64,000 nucleotides of DNA from Phalacrocorax aristotelis (taxonomy: Eukaryota; Chordata; Aves; Suliformes; Phalacrocoracidae). The notes under the pieces are model-generated. The model saw only the letters and a program-made list of their open reading frames with translations. It was not told where the DNA came from and ran no database searches. The translations under genes and the position numbers were made by a program. The DNA lies in NCBI RefSeq assembly GCF_949628215.1, contig NW_027441261.1:1-64000 (forward strand), written 5' to 3'. This document shows, in pieces, positions 1 through 11,458 of the stretch. How positions within the stretch are numbered: the first letter of the stretch is position 1; each line of letters begins with the position of its first letter.

Positions 1-597
1 GATTTAGCAAAAATAGAGCAATCTATTCAAAATTTAGCCACTTCAGTAAAATCTTTATCAGAAGTGGTGCTGCAAAATAGGAGAGGATTAGACCTATTGT
101 TCTTAAAGGAAGGAAGGTTATGCGTAGCTCTCAATGAAGAATGTTGTTCATTTGCTGACCATACGGGAGTAATCCAAGACACCATGTCTGAACTCCGGAA
201 AAGGTTAGAACAACGTAAAAAAGATCGTGAAGCGGGCAAGTTATGGTATGAAAGCTGGTTTAATGTTTCACCTTAGCTAACCACTTTGTTGTCTGCTTTA
301 GCAGGACCGCTTATTATGTTGATTCTGGGACTTATATTTAGACCTTGTATATTACGCTGTATTTTACATTTTATTAAAGAACGGTTTGACCCAGCTAAAT
401 TGCTTATTTTGACTACAAGGTCTGAAGCAAAATATAAGAGTGTATCTATTAATGAAGATGACGATTGTTGTGAATGCATTATGCCACATAAGAACTATGA
501 TTGTAATTGTGAGATATTACCTTGTGAGTGTTATGATAAATGTCGGAATTGTGGAAGAAGATTTGCCTGCAGTGCCGAAAATGAAAGTAGTGTCTAA
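1..597 (+). pseudogene. env: Broken env transmembrane-subunit remnant of a gammaretrovirus-like endogenous retrovirus
   Basis: The reading frame is open from base 1, so its 5' part lies outside the window. Codons 1-91 (1-273) resemble a gammaretroviral TM ectodomain: a heptad-like helical stretch, an [10 protein letters not shown] segment, then a CX6CC motif (CVALNEECC) of the kind that links TM to the surface subunit in gamma- and D-type envelopes. An in-frame TAG at 274-276 interrupts the gene. In the same frame after it a hydrophobic span of about 20 residues (roughly 283-345) matches the expected membrane anchor, followed by a cytoplasmic tail ending at the TAA at 595-597. The last 40 or so tail residues hold ten cysteines, which is unusual for this family. 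The downstream polypurine tract and LTR support the assignment. The amber codon and missing upstream genes make it a non-functional fossil here, though I cannot see the rest of the provirus. Confidence 0.85.
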
Positions 598-611
598 TAA
601 ACAATAATAGG

Positions 612-630
612 ATAAAAAGAAAAAGGGGGG
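612..630 (+). other. Retroviral polypurine tract
   Basis: A purine run ending in six G residues lies 15 bases after the env stop and directly before the TG that opens the LTR. In retroviruses this tract primes plus-strand DNA synthesis, and its place between env and the 3' LTR is canonical. Confidence 0.8.
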
Positions 631-632
631 AT

Positions 633-1009
633 TGTGAGAAACTGAACTAAGGTATTGTTTATTAAGACTTATGTTAAAGCTCAATGTAAAGCATGCGAAG
701 AATACCTCCCAGGCGTGCTTATGCAAGATAACCAAACTTATCGACAGAGATAAGACAAGCAACCCCATATCACCAGGAAGCAGGAAACGACCCCCTAACA
801 ACAACTGAAGCATGCGAAAAGTACCTCCACTATCTCATTGAACATGGAAGTAAAGATGTATAAAGAGAGACTGTTTGAACTGCTCAGTACGGCAGTTGGC
901 GGAGCGCAGACGCCCCTGCCGTCCAGCGCTGTATTTGCTCATATTCTACTTGCTACAATTAATAAAATTCTAATTGGATTATGATCCATTGTGGTCTCAA
1001 TTTATGACA
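633..1009 (+). mobile_element. 3' LTR of the gammaretrovirus-like provirus
   Basis: The LTR opens with TGTGAGAAAC two bases after the polypurine tract and is placed to end at TTTATGACA (1009). Signals are in retroviral order: a 21 bp near-perfect direct repeat in U3 (689-709 and 808-828, both starting AAGCATGCGAA), a TATAAA box at 859-864, and an AATAAA poly(A) signal at 961-966. The 377 bp length suits a compact gammaretroviral LTR. The 3' border is approximate: it is the last CA before the CR1-like tail, and no target-site duplication can be checked because the 5' LTR is outside the window. Confidence 0.75.
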
Positions 1010-1063
1010 TAAGGTTGGACTAGGTGATCCCTGAGGTCCCTTCCAACCTAAGAATCTGTGATT
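1010..1063 (+). mobile_element. CR1 LINE 3' tail fragment
   Basis: The stretch reads AAGGTTGGACTAGGTGATCC, then GAGGTCCCTTCCAACCT and a terminal TGATTC. This is the conserved 3' end of CR1 retrotransposons, the dominant LINE of birds; the 8 bp terminal repeat is reduced to about one degenerate copy. Only about 50 bp are present, starting directly at the proposed LTR end, so the provirus probably landed in or next to an older CR1 insertion. It is the main evidence for an avian genome. Confidence 0.85.
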
Positions 1064-2400
1064 CAACCCCAAGAAGGGCACTAAACAAGGGAATCTGCTC
1101 CAACCTGCAGCTCATTAATAGTGTCATTTACAAAGGTACACACACCCACCCCACCCACCCCCCCAAAAAAGGGGAGCTCTGCTAATATCTAAAAGGTGGG
1201 GCAGCCCCCCCAGCCCCTGTCCGCAGGCTGGCGGCCACCCCACAGCGGAGCGGGAGCGTGCCAGAGGACAGTGTCACATCTCTCTCAGGCTCTGCTCGGC
1301 CATGCTCCCACTCTGTTACCGCTCTGGGACGGGCTCCCTGGGGCAACAAACAGCCCCGGTCCCTGGGGGCCCCGACTCTCCCCTCCAGGCAGCCCTTGCG
1401 GCCGCACCTGCGGGGCACCTGCTGGAGACAGAGCCGGGAGCCTCCAGGCAGAGGGATGGCCCCTTACCTTCACCACGCTTAACGACCAGCAGGCAAACCC
1501 GGGCCGGGGGGCATCTCTTGAGCATCACGAGACACTTAGAAGACATCTGAAAAACAGAAATCCCAAACTATATTTCAGCACGTTAATAAAATAGCACAGA
1601 AGAAAACGGAGGAGCTCAGTCAGCCTAAGGGATAGGAAGGAAATTGAGCCGCAGCAAGATCCTAGGCAAACAGGTCATCTCAAAACACAACACATCCTTT
1701 AAAAGCTAGAGTGATTGGAACACTTGAAAACAGTATTAAGACTAACCGATACCATTTTGAACAGATTCTTCGTGTAACACTGAACGCTCTGGCTGGTGCT
1801 GGAAAACGTCTCATCCCTTCCTTACGGCACCGCTGCGGGGAGATAACCCCGTGAGGCTGCGGGGCAAAGTGTACCGGAACCTCCGCTTACAGATCCACCG
1901 CAGCAGCTACAGCCCTCGCCCTGCCGCCGCACGTCTTGCTGCCTGGCTCCACGAAGCCTGAAGTGAAGCGTCAAACTTGAAAGAGTAACGTAAAAAATTA
2001 AGAATAAGTCTCAGTAATTCACTTTGTGCTGAGAAGGCGGGCGCGTGTTTACGCACATCCAATATGAGCGTCTAGGCTATAAAAGCTTTCCATTTTCCTT
2101 CTGCGTTCATTTAACTCGCACAGCCGTTCACGCCCGCCATAAGATTATCTATCTCCAAAATACACAGCAGCAACGTGACTGGGGGGTTTTGGCGTGTTAC
2201 GGAGTCGGGAGGGACGTCCGCCCAGCTGCCCCGCCCAAGAGGTGCTGCTGAACTGCCAGGGAAACGCGCGTCGAAAGCGAGACTGAAATAAAATACTTAA
2301 GAGCGCTCCCTCAAAATACCGGCAGGAAACCCCCCCGCCCCCCAACATTCAGTCGCCCCTCATTAAATATTCACAACAAATACCTACCTGCGCTTAAGTA
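1064..2400. other. Intergenic sequence, partly GC-rich; no gene recognised
   Basis: A C-homopolymer-rich tract (about 1141-1166) is followed by a GC-rich stretch at about 1190-1510 and another at 1800-1940. A CCAAT at 2059-2063 and TATAAAAG at 2078-2085 lie close together, but no supported transcript follows. Short open frames overlap on both strands without recognisable domains. I see no splice pattern or repeat family that I can name. Confidence 0.4.
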
Positions 2401-3719
2401 CACCTAACAAATCGTACCCTACATCTGCTTGGCAGTTACAGCTGAAACAGCGCAAGTCACGTCGTAAATCAGACACTGTTAGCTTTTTTTAAACTTTCAT
2501 TTATGACAGAAGAATCGGTGCGTGAAGAGATCCCCGATACGGTTTTACTTTTTTTGGGGAAAAAAAATACCACAACAAAAAAAACACGCAAATCAAATCC
2601 CCAGTGTTGCAATACACGGGGCTACCAAGAAGGACCGGCAGACCTGCTAATGCGTTCGGCTGTACCGAAGCATACAGGGGAACCGTATTTTTATGGTATC
2701 TCGACTGTTACAACTGGGAACCCAAGCACTACCAATGCCATCAACATCTGGAGTATGTGCTGTGCTTGGATCTCCGCAAGGACCATTGATTTTTTTATCT
2801 TAAAAAAAAAAAGCAATACTTTGCAAGTCTTGTGCTGATGAGTTCTGCTGACAAAGACACTGTCTCTAAGATGCACTCTGATGGCAAGTTCATAGAATGC
2901 AACCTCACTGAATAAGAAATATCTCAATTTTATAAAATCTCTTCCTAACAAAAGTCACACTGCGGGGCTTTCAGATGGGCCAGATTATGAATCCTTTCAC
3001 AACAAGAAACACACCAGCTAACCAGGATATTCTCGCAGTGGCCAGGTGCCTCTTCATCACGTGGAAAAAAAAATAAAAAAAAAAACAAAAAAAAAACCCA
3101 AAAAACACCAGGGCCAGCAATAAGTATCACACAGGTCAACACAGATCTCTACCAGAGCACCCCCCTCATCAAAACGAACATGCCCATCGGCTCACCTGCT
3201 CTGCACAGATTCCAGCATCACACCCCGCTTCCGTCATCGCTTGTGGCACCAAATGTATGAACACACAGTAAACTACCGTTACGCTCGTGAGAAATCACCG
3301 CCCCATGACTTCCTCATTACTACCCAGCTCACTTCTAATGCTCATACGCCGTTCCAAAGACGGCCCACGTGTTACCTACAAAACTGAAGAGCTCGACGAC
3401 GGACCACAGCATTCTCTGGTCTTAGATGCTGGCCACTGCCCCACCTTCTCAGACCTCTCATAGGCATGCGGCAGCACCGCTCCGAGCCTGCCAGCGGCAC
3501 CTGCAAAAAGCCAAGCGAAAAGGCACCTCCTGAGATGCTGCCCGATGCCACAGCCTGCCCGCACCAATCCCCGTCTTGCACCCCTTTCCCTCGACAGCCT
3601 CCCACCCGGCCTACGTCACTTGCAGCTGAACACGGCACCTCGCCCGCCGTCCGTAACACCCGAACAACGCGCGTTGCTTATAACTTCCCCAGCAACACAA
3701 CACCTCAGAAGAGCTGCTA
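2401..3719. other. Gene-poor sequence with A-rich low-complexity tracts
   Basis: The + strand becomes A/C-rich. A-rich tracts occur at about 2563-2584 and 3064-3106; the second is almost pure A with a few T and C interruptions and could be an old retroposon tail. No coding region is supported: the longest frame (176 codons from 3466) exists because the strand has few T residues and therefore few stops. Confidence 0.4.
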
Positions 3720-4780
3720 CTTCAGCCCACCAATCACCACTCGCCTTGCTCGACTTGCCTCCTTTGCTCATTGCTACGCTACTTCAAAACCAAAACAAAA
3801 GACAAACGCAAGGAGCAACGGAGTCATAGAGCCATCGGTCACATCTTCCCTCTATATACACCACGCACCGACTCACCCGCTTACATCGGTCCCCTCAGTT
3901 CCCCTCCGTCGCCCTGCACGACTCGTCCCTCAGCATCTCCAAAACCAATACCAAACAAGTCGCCTGGTTGCACAGCAGTACCTTAACGGTTCCTGAAGAC
4001 CGACTATAACCTGCCATTAAAAACAAACATATGACATCAAACATGAAGCCCTACGCACGTACAAGCTTGAACACCCTGCAGAGGTAATCTGCTCAGCTGA
4101 ACTCTAGCTGCCTCTCCCAGATAGCCACGGTCACGGCCTCCGAGCCCACAAAACGGTCCTCGCCCGCTGAGGAGGGCCACTCAATCTGAGATGACGGTAC
4201 GACCTTTTCCCCCAACAGCCTTGGCACAGCAACAGATGAACCCTAACCTCTCATCGCTGTGCCACCTACCCGACTCTACACGGCCAACAAGGCGGTCCGA
4301 GACAAACTCAAACGCACACACCAATGCTATGAGAAACACTACAAACTGCGCGCCTCCGAGACGAGAGAACGCTCTCGGCAAACACAGAGACAACTGGACG
4401 GAAGAGCTCGTCCAGCAACAAGACCTGCAGAACCCTGACAGTGACGCAAGGAGGCCCTAACGCGATCCAAAAAGATTAGAAGAGCGTCAGGGCCCGTGAC
4501 AAGAAGTTCCTCTCAAAACTGAGAGGGAGGAGGCACAAGAAGCCCAGCTACAAGACCTAAGAATGTAAGGATGCAGGAAAGAAATCACGCTCCCTGAAAA
4601 CAGACAGCGACAGAGCAGAGCTGTTCACGCATCTGGGAACGACGCCGCAGACGACAACTGCCCAGAAACTCCTCAAACATCAGAGCGATCCACGCTTTAA
4701 ACTGTAACGCAAAAAGAAGCACCCGATGGGCGCCGGCCCCACAATTAGAACCTTGCCAGCCCCTAGGGATAGCGCTGTGC
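3720..4780 (+). repeat. Diverged tandem duplication, copy A (about 1 kb)
   Basis: Several blocks recur in the same order about 1.03-1.08 kb downstream: the CGGTC-CATCTTCCCT region (3837 and 4870), ACGTACAAGCTTGAACA (4058 and 5119), GCTGCCTCTCCCAG (4108 and 5169), TCCTCGCCCGCTG (4158 and 5233), and AAGACCTAAGAATGTA (4553 and 5630, diverged). Identity is patchy, so the duplication is old. No gene is recognised. Borders are estimates from visual matching. Confidence 0.55.
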
Positions 4781-5760
4781 TCCTGAGAGCAAAGAGAACA
4801 AAGTCACCAGCCCCATGCGCCCCCTCACTGCGACCCAGCTCGCCTGAAATGCTCCTCAAATAGCCTTCGGTCGCATCTTCCCTTTAATCCCGCACACGGA
4901 CCCGCCGCCTTAGTGTGCTCTACTCAGCTCTGCTCCATCACCCTGCACAGCTCCATCTTCATCCTCTGCAAGAACAGCATGATAGAACAAGTCACCTGGA
5001 CGCACAGCAACAGCTTAACCATTCCACAGGTCTTGCTTCCACATAGGAATACCATCTAGAGCCCAACTACTGCATGCCATTAAAGGAAATACCTTCAATC
5101 AAATGCTAAGCCCCACACACGTACAAGCTTGAACAGCTGAGAGGTGCCCTCTGCTCAGCTAGCACTCTAGCTGCCTCTCCCAGGCAGCTACGGTCATCCC
5201 CTCGGCACCCACAAAACGCCCCGGAAATTACCGTCCTCGCCCGCTGCCAACGGCCACTCGCTCCGACGAGGGTTGTACAGGCGTTGCCAGAACAGTCTAT
5301 GCATATTAACATTAACCATATACTCTTATTGCTATTCTTTCCCCCGCTCTACCATTGCTACACCCCCAGGCGGAGCAGCTCTGACACAGGCATCGACGTG
5401 CACGGACCGACACCGCTCACAAATACTACAAGCGACGCGATCGAGGCACCTAAGAAAACTCTCACCGAGACGACGGACTTCCGGCCCAGAGATGCCACCG
5501 GGCGAGAAGATCTATACGGCAGCGAGGAAGAAGCTATAGCATCCGCAGAGAAGTCACGTACCATCATCACCTGCGATGAAACCATATACCCACAACTAGG
5601 ACGATGCACGAGCGACAAGCCACTCTTAAAGACCTCAGAACGTACAGGTGCAGGGAACAGGTCCCAGAAAAGGGCCCTGCGTATTCAGACTGCTCTTCAG
5701 CAGCAGTACTGAGGCCGCCTTAATCACCGCCGCAAAAAGATGACCTTCTATAAAGGTCTA
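4781..5760 (+). repeat. Diverged tandem duplication, copy B
   Basis: Partner of the copy at 3720-4780, with the same block order. A 142-codon open frame (5284-5712) sits here with a hydrophobic start, but its counterpart in copy A is not open and the protein resembles nothing I know, so I do not call it a gene. The two copies carry different small insertions and deletions, consistent with neutral decay. Confidence 0.55.
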
Positions 5761-7959
5761 ATATTTCAGACACAAGACAAATCTATGCAGTAGACTTAAA
5801 ATGCGAGAAAGGAAGCTCTCGGTTACCATTATGCCGATGAGCCAGGGCTTGCAAAACCCTCAATATTGCTACCTAGGTGCCTGCTCAGCACGGAGAACAA
5901 CAGACACATCGAGACCCAAGTACAGTAAGGAACAGACTACAAAATCCACACAACAGCACAAGCACAGGCAGGAACTCCCCTGCCTGGCAGATGCTTCTGT
6001 TTTGCAGAAAGGACACCACAACCTCCCTCGGCCCAAACATGTCCGGTCTCTGAACGGTACCCTCCACTGATTTTACAACCCTTGCCTGCCCTACCTGCAC
6101 TTCCCCCAACCGACCGGCCACCTGCACAAAGACAGCATCGGCCCCTCAGCTTCCCTTCCAAATCCGGGGGCTCAAAAGCCATCCTTTAAGAAGGCCACAC
6201 AGGCTATGTAGGATGGGGCTGTGGTCACACGGATACTCTTCATCTCCAAATGTGCGGTGCCATCACTCAGTGTCACACCACTCAACGCCGGCCACTTCCG
6301 CAACAACAGCCTCCTCGGAAGCGCCGTGAACTTCCGCTCCCCCACGCTCTAATGAGGCTGGATGTCGTGGCCGCCGCCACCTACGGTGCCTACAGAACCA
6401 GAGAGACAAGGTGACCGCTGCGCCTGGAAGCGGCCGCCCGCTCACAAACAATTCCACACCTCAAAAATAACAGCTGCTACGGTTTCCTGTTCATCGCTCA
6501 CCTTGCCCGATGAGCTCGGGGCAGACATCCCGCTTTGCATATAGTTTTGTGAGTCCCTTCATTAACTAGTCACATAGGTGCTCGCACTGCACGACCCCTC
6601 CGTTGTCACGTGCTGACCTACCTTCTCACGATGCTCTGTTCGCCCCCTCCCTCCCGTGTCCGGCTCCCTGCCATGCATCTCCACCAACAGCCACATTCCA
6701 GACTCATCCTTTCCCCTGCCATGCCAACACGGTTCCCTCACCTCCCGATCCGTGCCTCCCGGGTCAGTGGCCACGTCAGGTGCCTGCTCACGTACTCGGT
6801 CCGTCCCCGATGGCTGGGGAACCGTCACCTTCAATGCTGGGCCCACTTCTGGGGAAATACGGAGAGGCACACAGATATTAGACACTGCTTTCCAAAAGCA
6901 AGAGCTCACCACGCAAAACAAACAAATCCTTTTGACTGACTTGTTCGGCAACACAGAGACCCCAAAGGCAGAAATCCCAGACGAGTGACCTCACAGCCTG
7001 CCCCGTCACAGCACACGACGCCATCTGCTCGCCTTTGCTGTCACGCCTCACTCAATTGTCCTGCTTAACCCTAGACCTATTACTTGAGCTGCAAGAAAAA
7101 GTCAAACCACGCAACACACAAAAATTACAGTTCGTGTCAGATGACTCAAGCACAGGCGGACACCGATAGGGCAAATGCCAAAAGCAATACGGGAAGCAAA
7201 CGGGCATGGCTGGTGTAGTGACACACACTCCTTTTGTAGGTAACTCACTCCTGAGCGACTCCATGAACAGCTGGGTGGAGAACCTCTCGGCAGACAGCAC
7301 GCTCGAGTGGCCGCGCTGACACATACGGGGAAGGAGACTGGGCTACCGGAGGCTGCTTGCACACAGAACGCGGCCATTAGCTAACACTTAAACACCCCTT
7401 TCCCAACCATCCCCCGGTACCAAGACTTCAAAAACCCCTCCTCTCCTCCTGAACTGTTAGGGAAGGAACCTCACTCCTTCCCGACAGCTCCTGCCCTGTA
7501 TTTGCACCCCTAAAGCCCCTCTGTCAGCCGCTCCTCGGGAGCCGCCCTTCCCACCTCTGCCCCGCGTTCTGCGAGCACCTCCCACCTTCCGGCTTCCCGC
7601 AGACTCTGTGCTCTCTACAGGCCCACAAAATAACGGAAGCCCTGATGCTTATAATCTACGAGGGACCTGCCGCAAGCTGCAGAGGTTCTCGGGACAACGT
7701 GGTACTCTGCGGGCAATCGGGAAAGGCGACGAGCAGTTCCGTAACCCAACACACACTATGCATTACGCCCCTGCTGCTTTCTGAAGGAAGGCTAGAGCTC
7801 CATATACAGACACGTACAACACGCTCACCCTAACCCCTACCGCAGCATCTCACCGTCAGTCCTATTGAGAGATAACGTCAACAACTTGCACAACACACAG
7901 GCAAAACCGGTGGAAAAAATATAAGCTTCTACCTTTGGTCAAGTCATAAAATTCCGGGA
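5761..7959. other. Gene-poor flank, C/A-skewed + strand
   Basis: No recognisable gene, RNA or repeat family. GC-rich patches occur at about 6280-6450 and 6590-6860, where the + strand is strongly C-rich and G-poor. Short frames on both strands have no domain or codon signal. The strand skew is the only consistent property I can see. Confidence 0.4.
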
Positions 7960-8075
7960 AAACAAAACAACCAAACAAAAAAACCTACCACACACACAAA
8001 AGAACAACAAACCACAAACAAAAAAACCCAGACAAAACCATAACACCCCCACAAAACCAAATAATCCAAAACAAT
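7960..8075 (+). repeat. Low-complexity CA/ACAAA-rich tract
   Basis: More than 100 bases built almost wholly from A and C (repeated ACAAA, CACACA and AACCA words) with hardly any G or T. It looks like a degenerate simple repeat. It also marks the extreme of the A/C bias of this flank. Confidence 0.7.
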
Positions 8076-10034
8076 CTATCAGACCATCTTGCTACCCCTG
8101 AACACCCAACACAAACTTACTGACCCAAGGGAAAACAAAAGCTCGTACAAGTGTACTTTCTAATATATATCTGCTGCTCAACTTTGACTGCTCCTTAATC
8201 TCTTACCTCAGCCAGAAACCTCCCCATCTCTGAATGTCAAAACACACCTACCCAAAGATCTTAGACAGCTCAAAACCTGCAACCAACTCAAGGAACAGTA
8301 CCAGAGAAGCCCAGGAGCAGAATGAGCCTCCCGAAAAAAGGCTGGGGCTCATCTACGCCAGCGGAATGGCAAAGCAGAATGAAATTTTTTAAGAACCCCT
8401 TCTCAAAAAATATCTCTGGTTATAAAGTCAATCATTTACTGTAAAACCATCAACCATTCGGAGTCACCTCAACGCTCTCTCTCGCTCAGTCCCTTAACAG
8501 AACTGGATCAGTCTCAAAGGACAAAAAACATGAAAAGAAACGTGGAAATACACAAGCGTATCGGGAACCGTATGAAGCAGCTAAATTAACACCTCAGTAG
8601 CTGGGGCAAAACTAAATTGTAAAGGACAACAAAAAAACACCCCAGGAGACACATGGATAAAAACAGATGAAGGCTCTCTCTTCTCGCAGAAGCTCAAGGA
8701 GAGACCTGAGCCAACGGTACACAGCTCTGGGGTATCGGATACCGAAAAGAAACATACTCGAGACAGAAAACAGACTGCTGCGGAGCACAAAGGTGGCTTT
8801 GGCAAAGGTTCTGCCGGGACAAGAGTCACAGTTACAGGGAACGGACAGCGGCCGGCAGGGGAAACGCCATCGGCGTGGAGGGGCCAGCGGGGTAAATGCC
8901 GCCCTCAGCTAACGCTGCGCTATCAAGCCTTAAGCGAAAACTGCAGAGTAGTTACAGGAGACGGGCATAAGATGGATGCTGAATATCACTTGATGGTCAC
9001 AAAATCTCATGGGGATGGGCACCACGTAGCCTCACGGACACCCCTTAGACCCAAATGCTTAACGAAAGACGCTTCTTGCCAAAACACAAGCTCGACGAGG
9101 AAAAGCCAAAGCTGATGCGGGGGCAACTACTAAAATCTCAGTACGTGAGCAGGCATTACTTAAGATGGTGCGGTGGTTCTGCCGGGTCCGTCCAACCTGA
9201 GCAACGGGTTCTAACGCCTGTCCAGCAGCGTCCATGATCTCTCTCACGGCCTCCCACATCATAGACACCTCCCCTGCCCGGGACCGCGTTTTCCATGTCC
9301 CACCCCTCCCCATCCCCGCAATGAAAATCAAACACAACAAATACGCACTCTACTTCATCTTCTTGGCCTCCAAAAGAAGCTTCCTTCCACTGCTGAGCGT
9401 CGACACCGACATCCTCATGCTGTTCCTCAAAAGCAGGCTGGCCCTCGGGTGCCCGTACTGCCAAAGGAAGAGAAAATGATTATGCTCTTATAATGAGCTC
9501 CATCATCCTCTCCTTCTTCAGGAAATCGAATCCCGATCACTACATACCAGAAGTTTGTGCAGGAGATGTCCGAGGCCAGCCCCGTAAATGAAGCACTCTG
9601 TGACCCTGCTTTCTCTTTTGGCCACAGCACCCGCCACCGGGGAGCCCCAAACCCCTTTGTGACTCCCTAGGAAAACCAGATACAACTAGTTCAAAACATC
9701 TGGCAGGAGAGAGATGACCGACAAACACGTATAGCCCACCTCAAACCAGCTAGAGAGCTGACTTCCTCCCCCACTAAACTCTCGTCTTCGACAAATACAC
9801 CAAACAGAACAATGTTTACGCTGAACAGAACAAAACCCTTACCCTCTGACACTCTGAAAAGGATTTGTGCACCCACAAAATATATATATTCATGCTATCG
9901 ACCCACGTGCCACGCTTCCTCAGGGTCAGCCCCGCAAAGACAGGAGAACACCCGATGCTCTCTCCACAGATACCCCGATACTCCGCTCCCTTCTTCGCCG
10001 CTCCTGTCACGGGAAAATGCTGGGAATAAAAAAA
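8076..10034. other. Gene-poor flank up to the array edge
   Basis: Mixed sequence, still A/C-biased on the + strand, with several frames of 60-100 codons on both strands and no recognisable product. Nothing here matches the array unit by eye until about 10035. A (TA)n-like stretch (about 9880-9890) is too short to matter. Confidence 0.4.
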
Positions 10035-10288
10035 AGGTTCAGAGAAGCAAAACAATAAACAATAGGGAGAGGGACCAGTGCAAAGGAATAGAGAGAGGAA
10101 GAGACGAACAGGAAGGACAGACAACCCCATCCTGAGCACAGCCTCTGGGAGAGGGAAAGAGGAAACAGCAACCGTTATTACCGCAGATCGACCCAGACCA
10201 AAGCCTCTCCTTCCGCAGGGGCTTCTGGACACACCGCTCCTTCCCCGCGCTACTGCCAAGGGCCCCTGCACTGAGGGGGAATCCACTG
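10035..10288 (+). repeat. Chimeric left edge: older fragment of the array unit
   Basis: Bases 10111-10286 match the CpG block of the L unit (11055 onward) in the same orientation at roughly 90 percent identity over the part compared, for example GGAAGGACAGACAACC and CTCTCCTT-CGCAGGGGCTTC. The match stops at about 10287, and from 10289 the sequence is the purine minisatellite found in every unit. Bases 10035-10110 (ACAATAGGGAGAGGGACC) resemble a degraded piece of the same minisatellite. The fragment is much more diverged than the units are from each other, so it is probably an old edge copy left outside homogenisation. Confidence 0.7.
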
Positions 10289-11458
10289 CAGGCAGAGAGA
10301 GGCAGAGAAAGGAAAAGTAGCCACAGGCTACAGGAAAGAGAGAGGGAGGACTGAAAAGACGGGGAGGCAGGGAGCCACTCAGAGCGAGATGGAGAAAGAA
10401 GGTGCGGGGGGGGTGCAAAAAAAAAATAATTTTGCAGCAGGTAAGGAAAGAGAGGGGGCCGGGGGAGAGACAGGGAGGGCCCAGGACGCACAAGAGAGGC
10501 AACGGGGCCCCACTGGCCCAGGACTCACCGCGACTCTCGCTCTCAGCGCTGCTGGCACAATTTAGCCGTTCACATGCTTCTTTCCCCTCCTCTCCTCCCT
10601 GCCTCTTCTGCAGCTCCAGACTCTAGGCCGACCTCCACCTGAAGAGAACACGGGGGTGTCTTACAGCTCTTACGAGATGAGGCTTCCTCGGCACGTAGCC
10701 TAGCTCGCTCGTGCACTACACGCCCGTACCGAACTGCGGGTTACGCGTACAGACCCTGCGGTGCACGTTGGTGGCCTGGCCCGCTGCGGGCTATGAAGGG
10801 GGATCCTTCCTCCCTCACCTGCAGGGACAGGCTCTCTCTTGCCTGCAGCAGGAAAGCAGCTGGCAGCCAGAGCGCCTTCAGTTTCTTCTGCTTTACCTTT
10901 CGTTGGCGTCTCCAGCTTCAGCCGAGGCAGCTCCTCTCCACAGCCGGGAAGGGCTTTGTCTATCCCTTTTCGGCCCTGCGCTGCAAGGACGGCGAGGCCG
11001 GGCAGAGAGAAGCCACGCGAGCCTGAGACGGCCGCAGTCAACGGCATCCCCGGGGGAAGGACAGACAACCACGTCCTCAGCACGGTCTCTGGGAGAGGGA
11101 AAGAAGAAACAGCGACCGTCATTACCGTCGATCGACCCTGGCCAAAGCCTCTCCTTGCGCAGGGGCTTCTGGACACAGCGCCCCTTCCCCGCGCTACTGC
11201 TAAGGGCCCCTGCACCGAGGAGGGCCGGCTCGCTGCCTTCACGACAGGGCCTGGGGGCGGCCAAGGGCTACGCGGCACGCTGCAGGGGAGGTGCCGGGGC
11301 TGGGGGCAGGCGCACGGGGCAAGGGGGGGGCAAGGGGAGGCTGAGCGGGAGCTCCGGCGAGCCGGGGAGGCGGCCATCATCTGCGCCCTGGGCACGGGGA
11401 AAAGGTCACCGTCCTCCTCCTTTCCCTCTTCCCTTCTGTCAGCTCCCGGGGAACTCAC

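Noticed and set aside
2059-2085. CCAAT plus TATAAAAG as a promoter
   Set aside because: The spacing is short and nothing downstream supports a transcript; single matches of this kind are common.
3466-3996. 176-codon frame
   Set aside because: The strand has few T residues and so few stop codons; other frames are open too and the product has no recognisable domain.
5284-5712. 142-codon frame with a hydrophobic start
   Set aside because: The duplicate copy at 3.7-4.7 kb has no equivalent open frame, and no domain is recognised.
11240-11350. CTCF site that would complete a DXZ4-like arrangement
   Set aside because: No convincing CCACCAGGGGGCGC-type match found by eye in the CpG block; a matrix scan is needed before claiming one.
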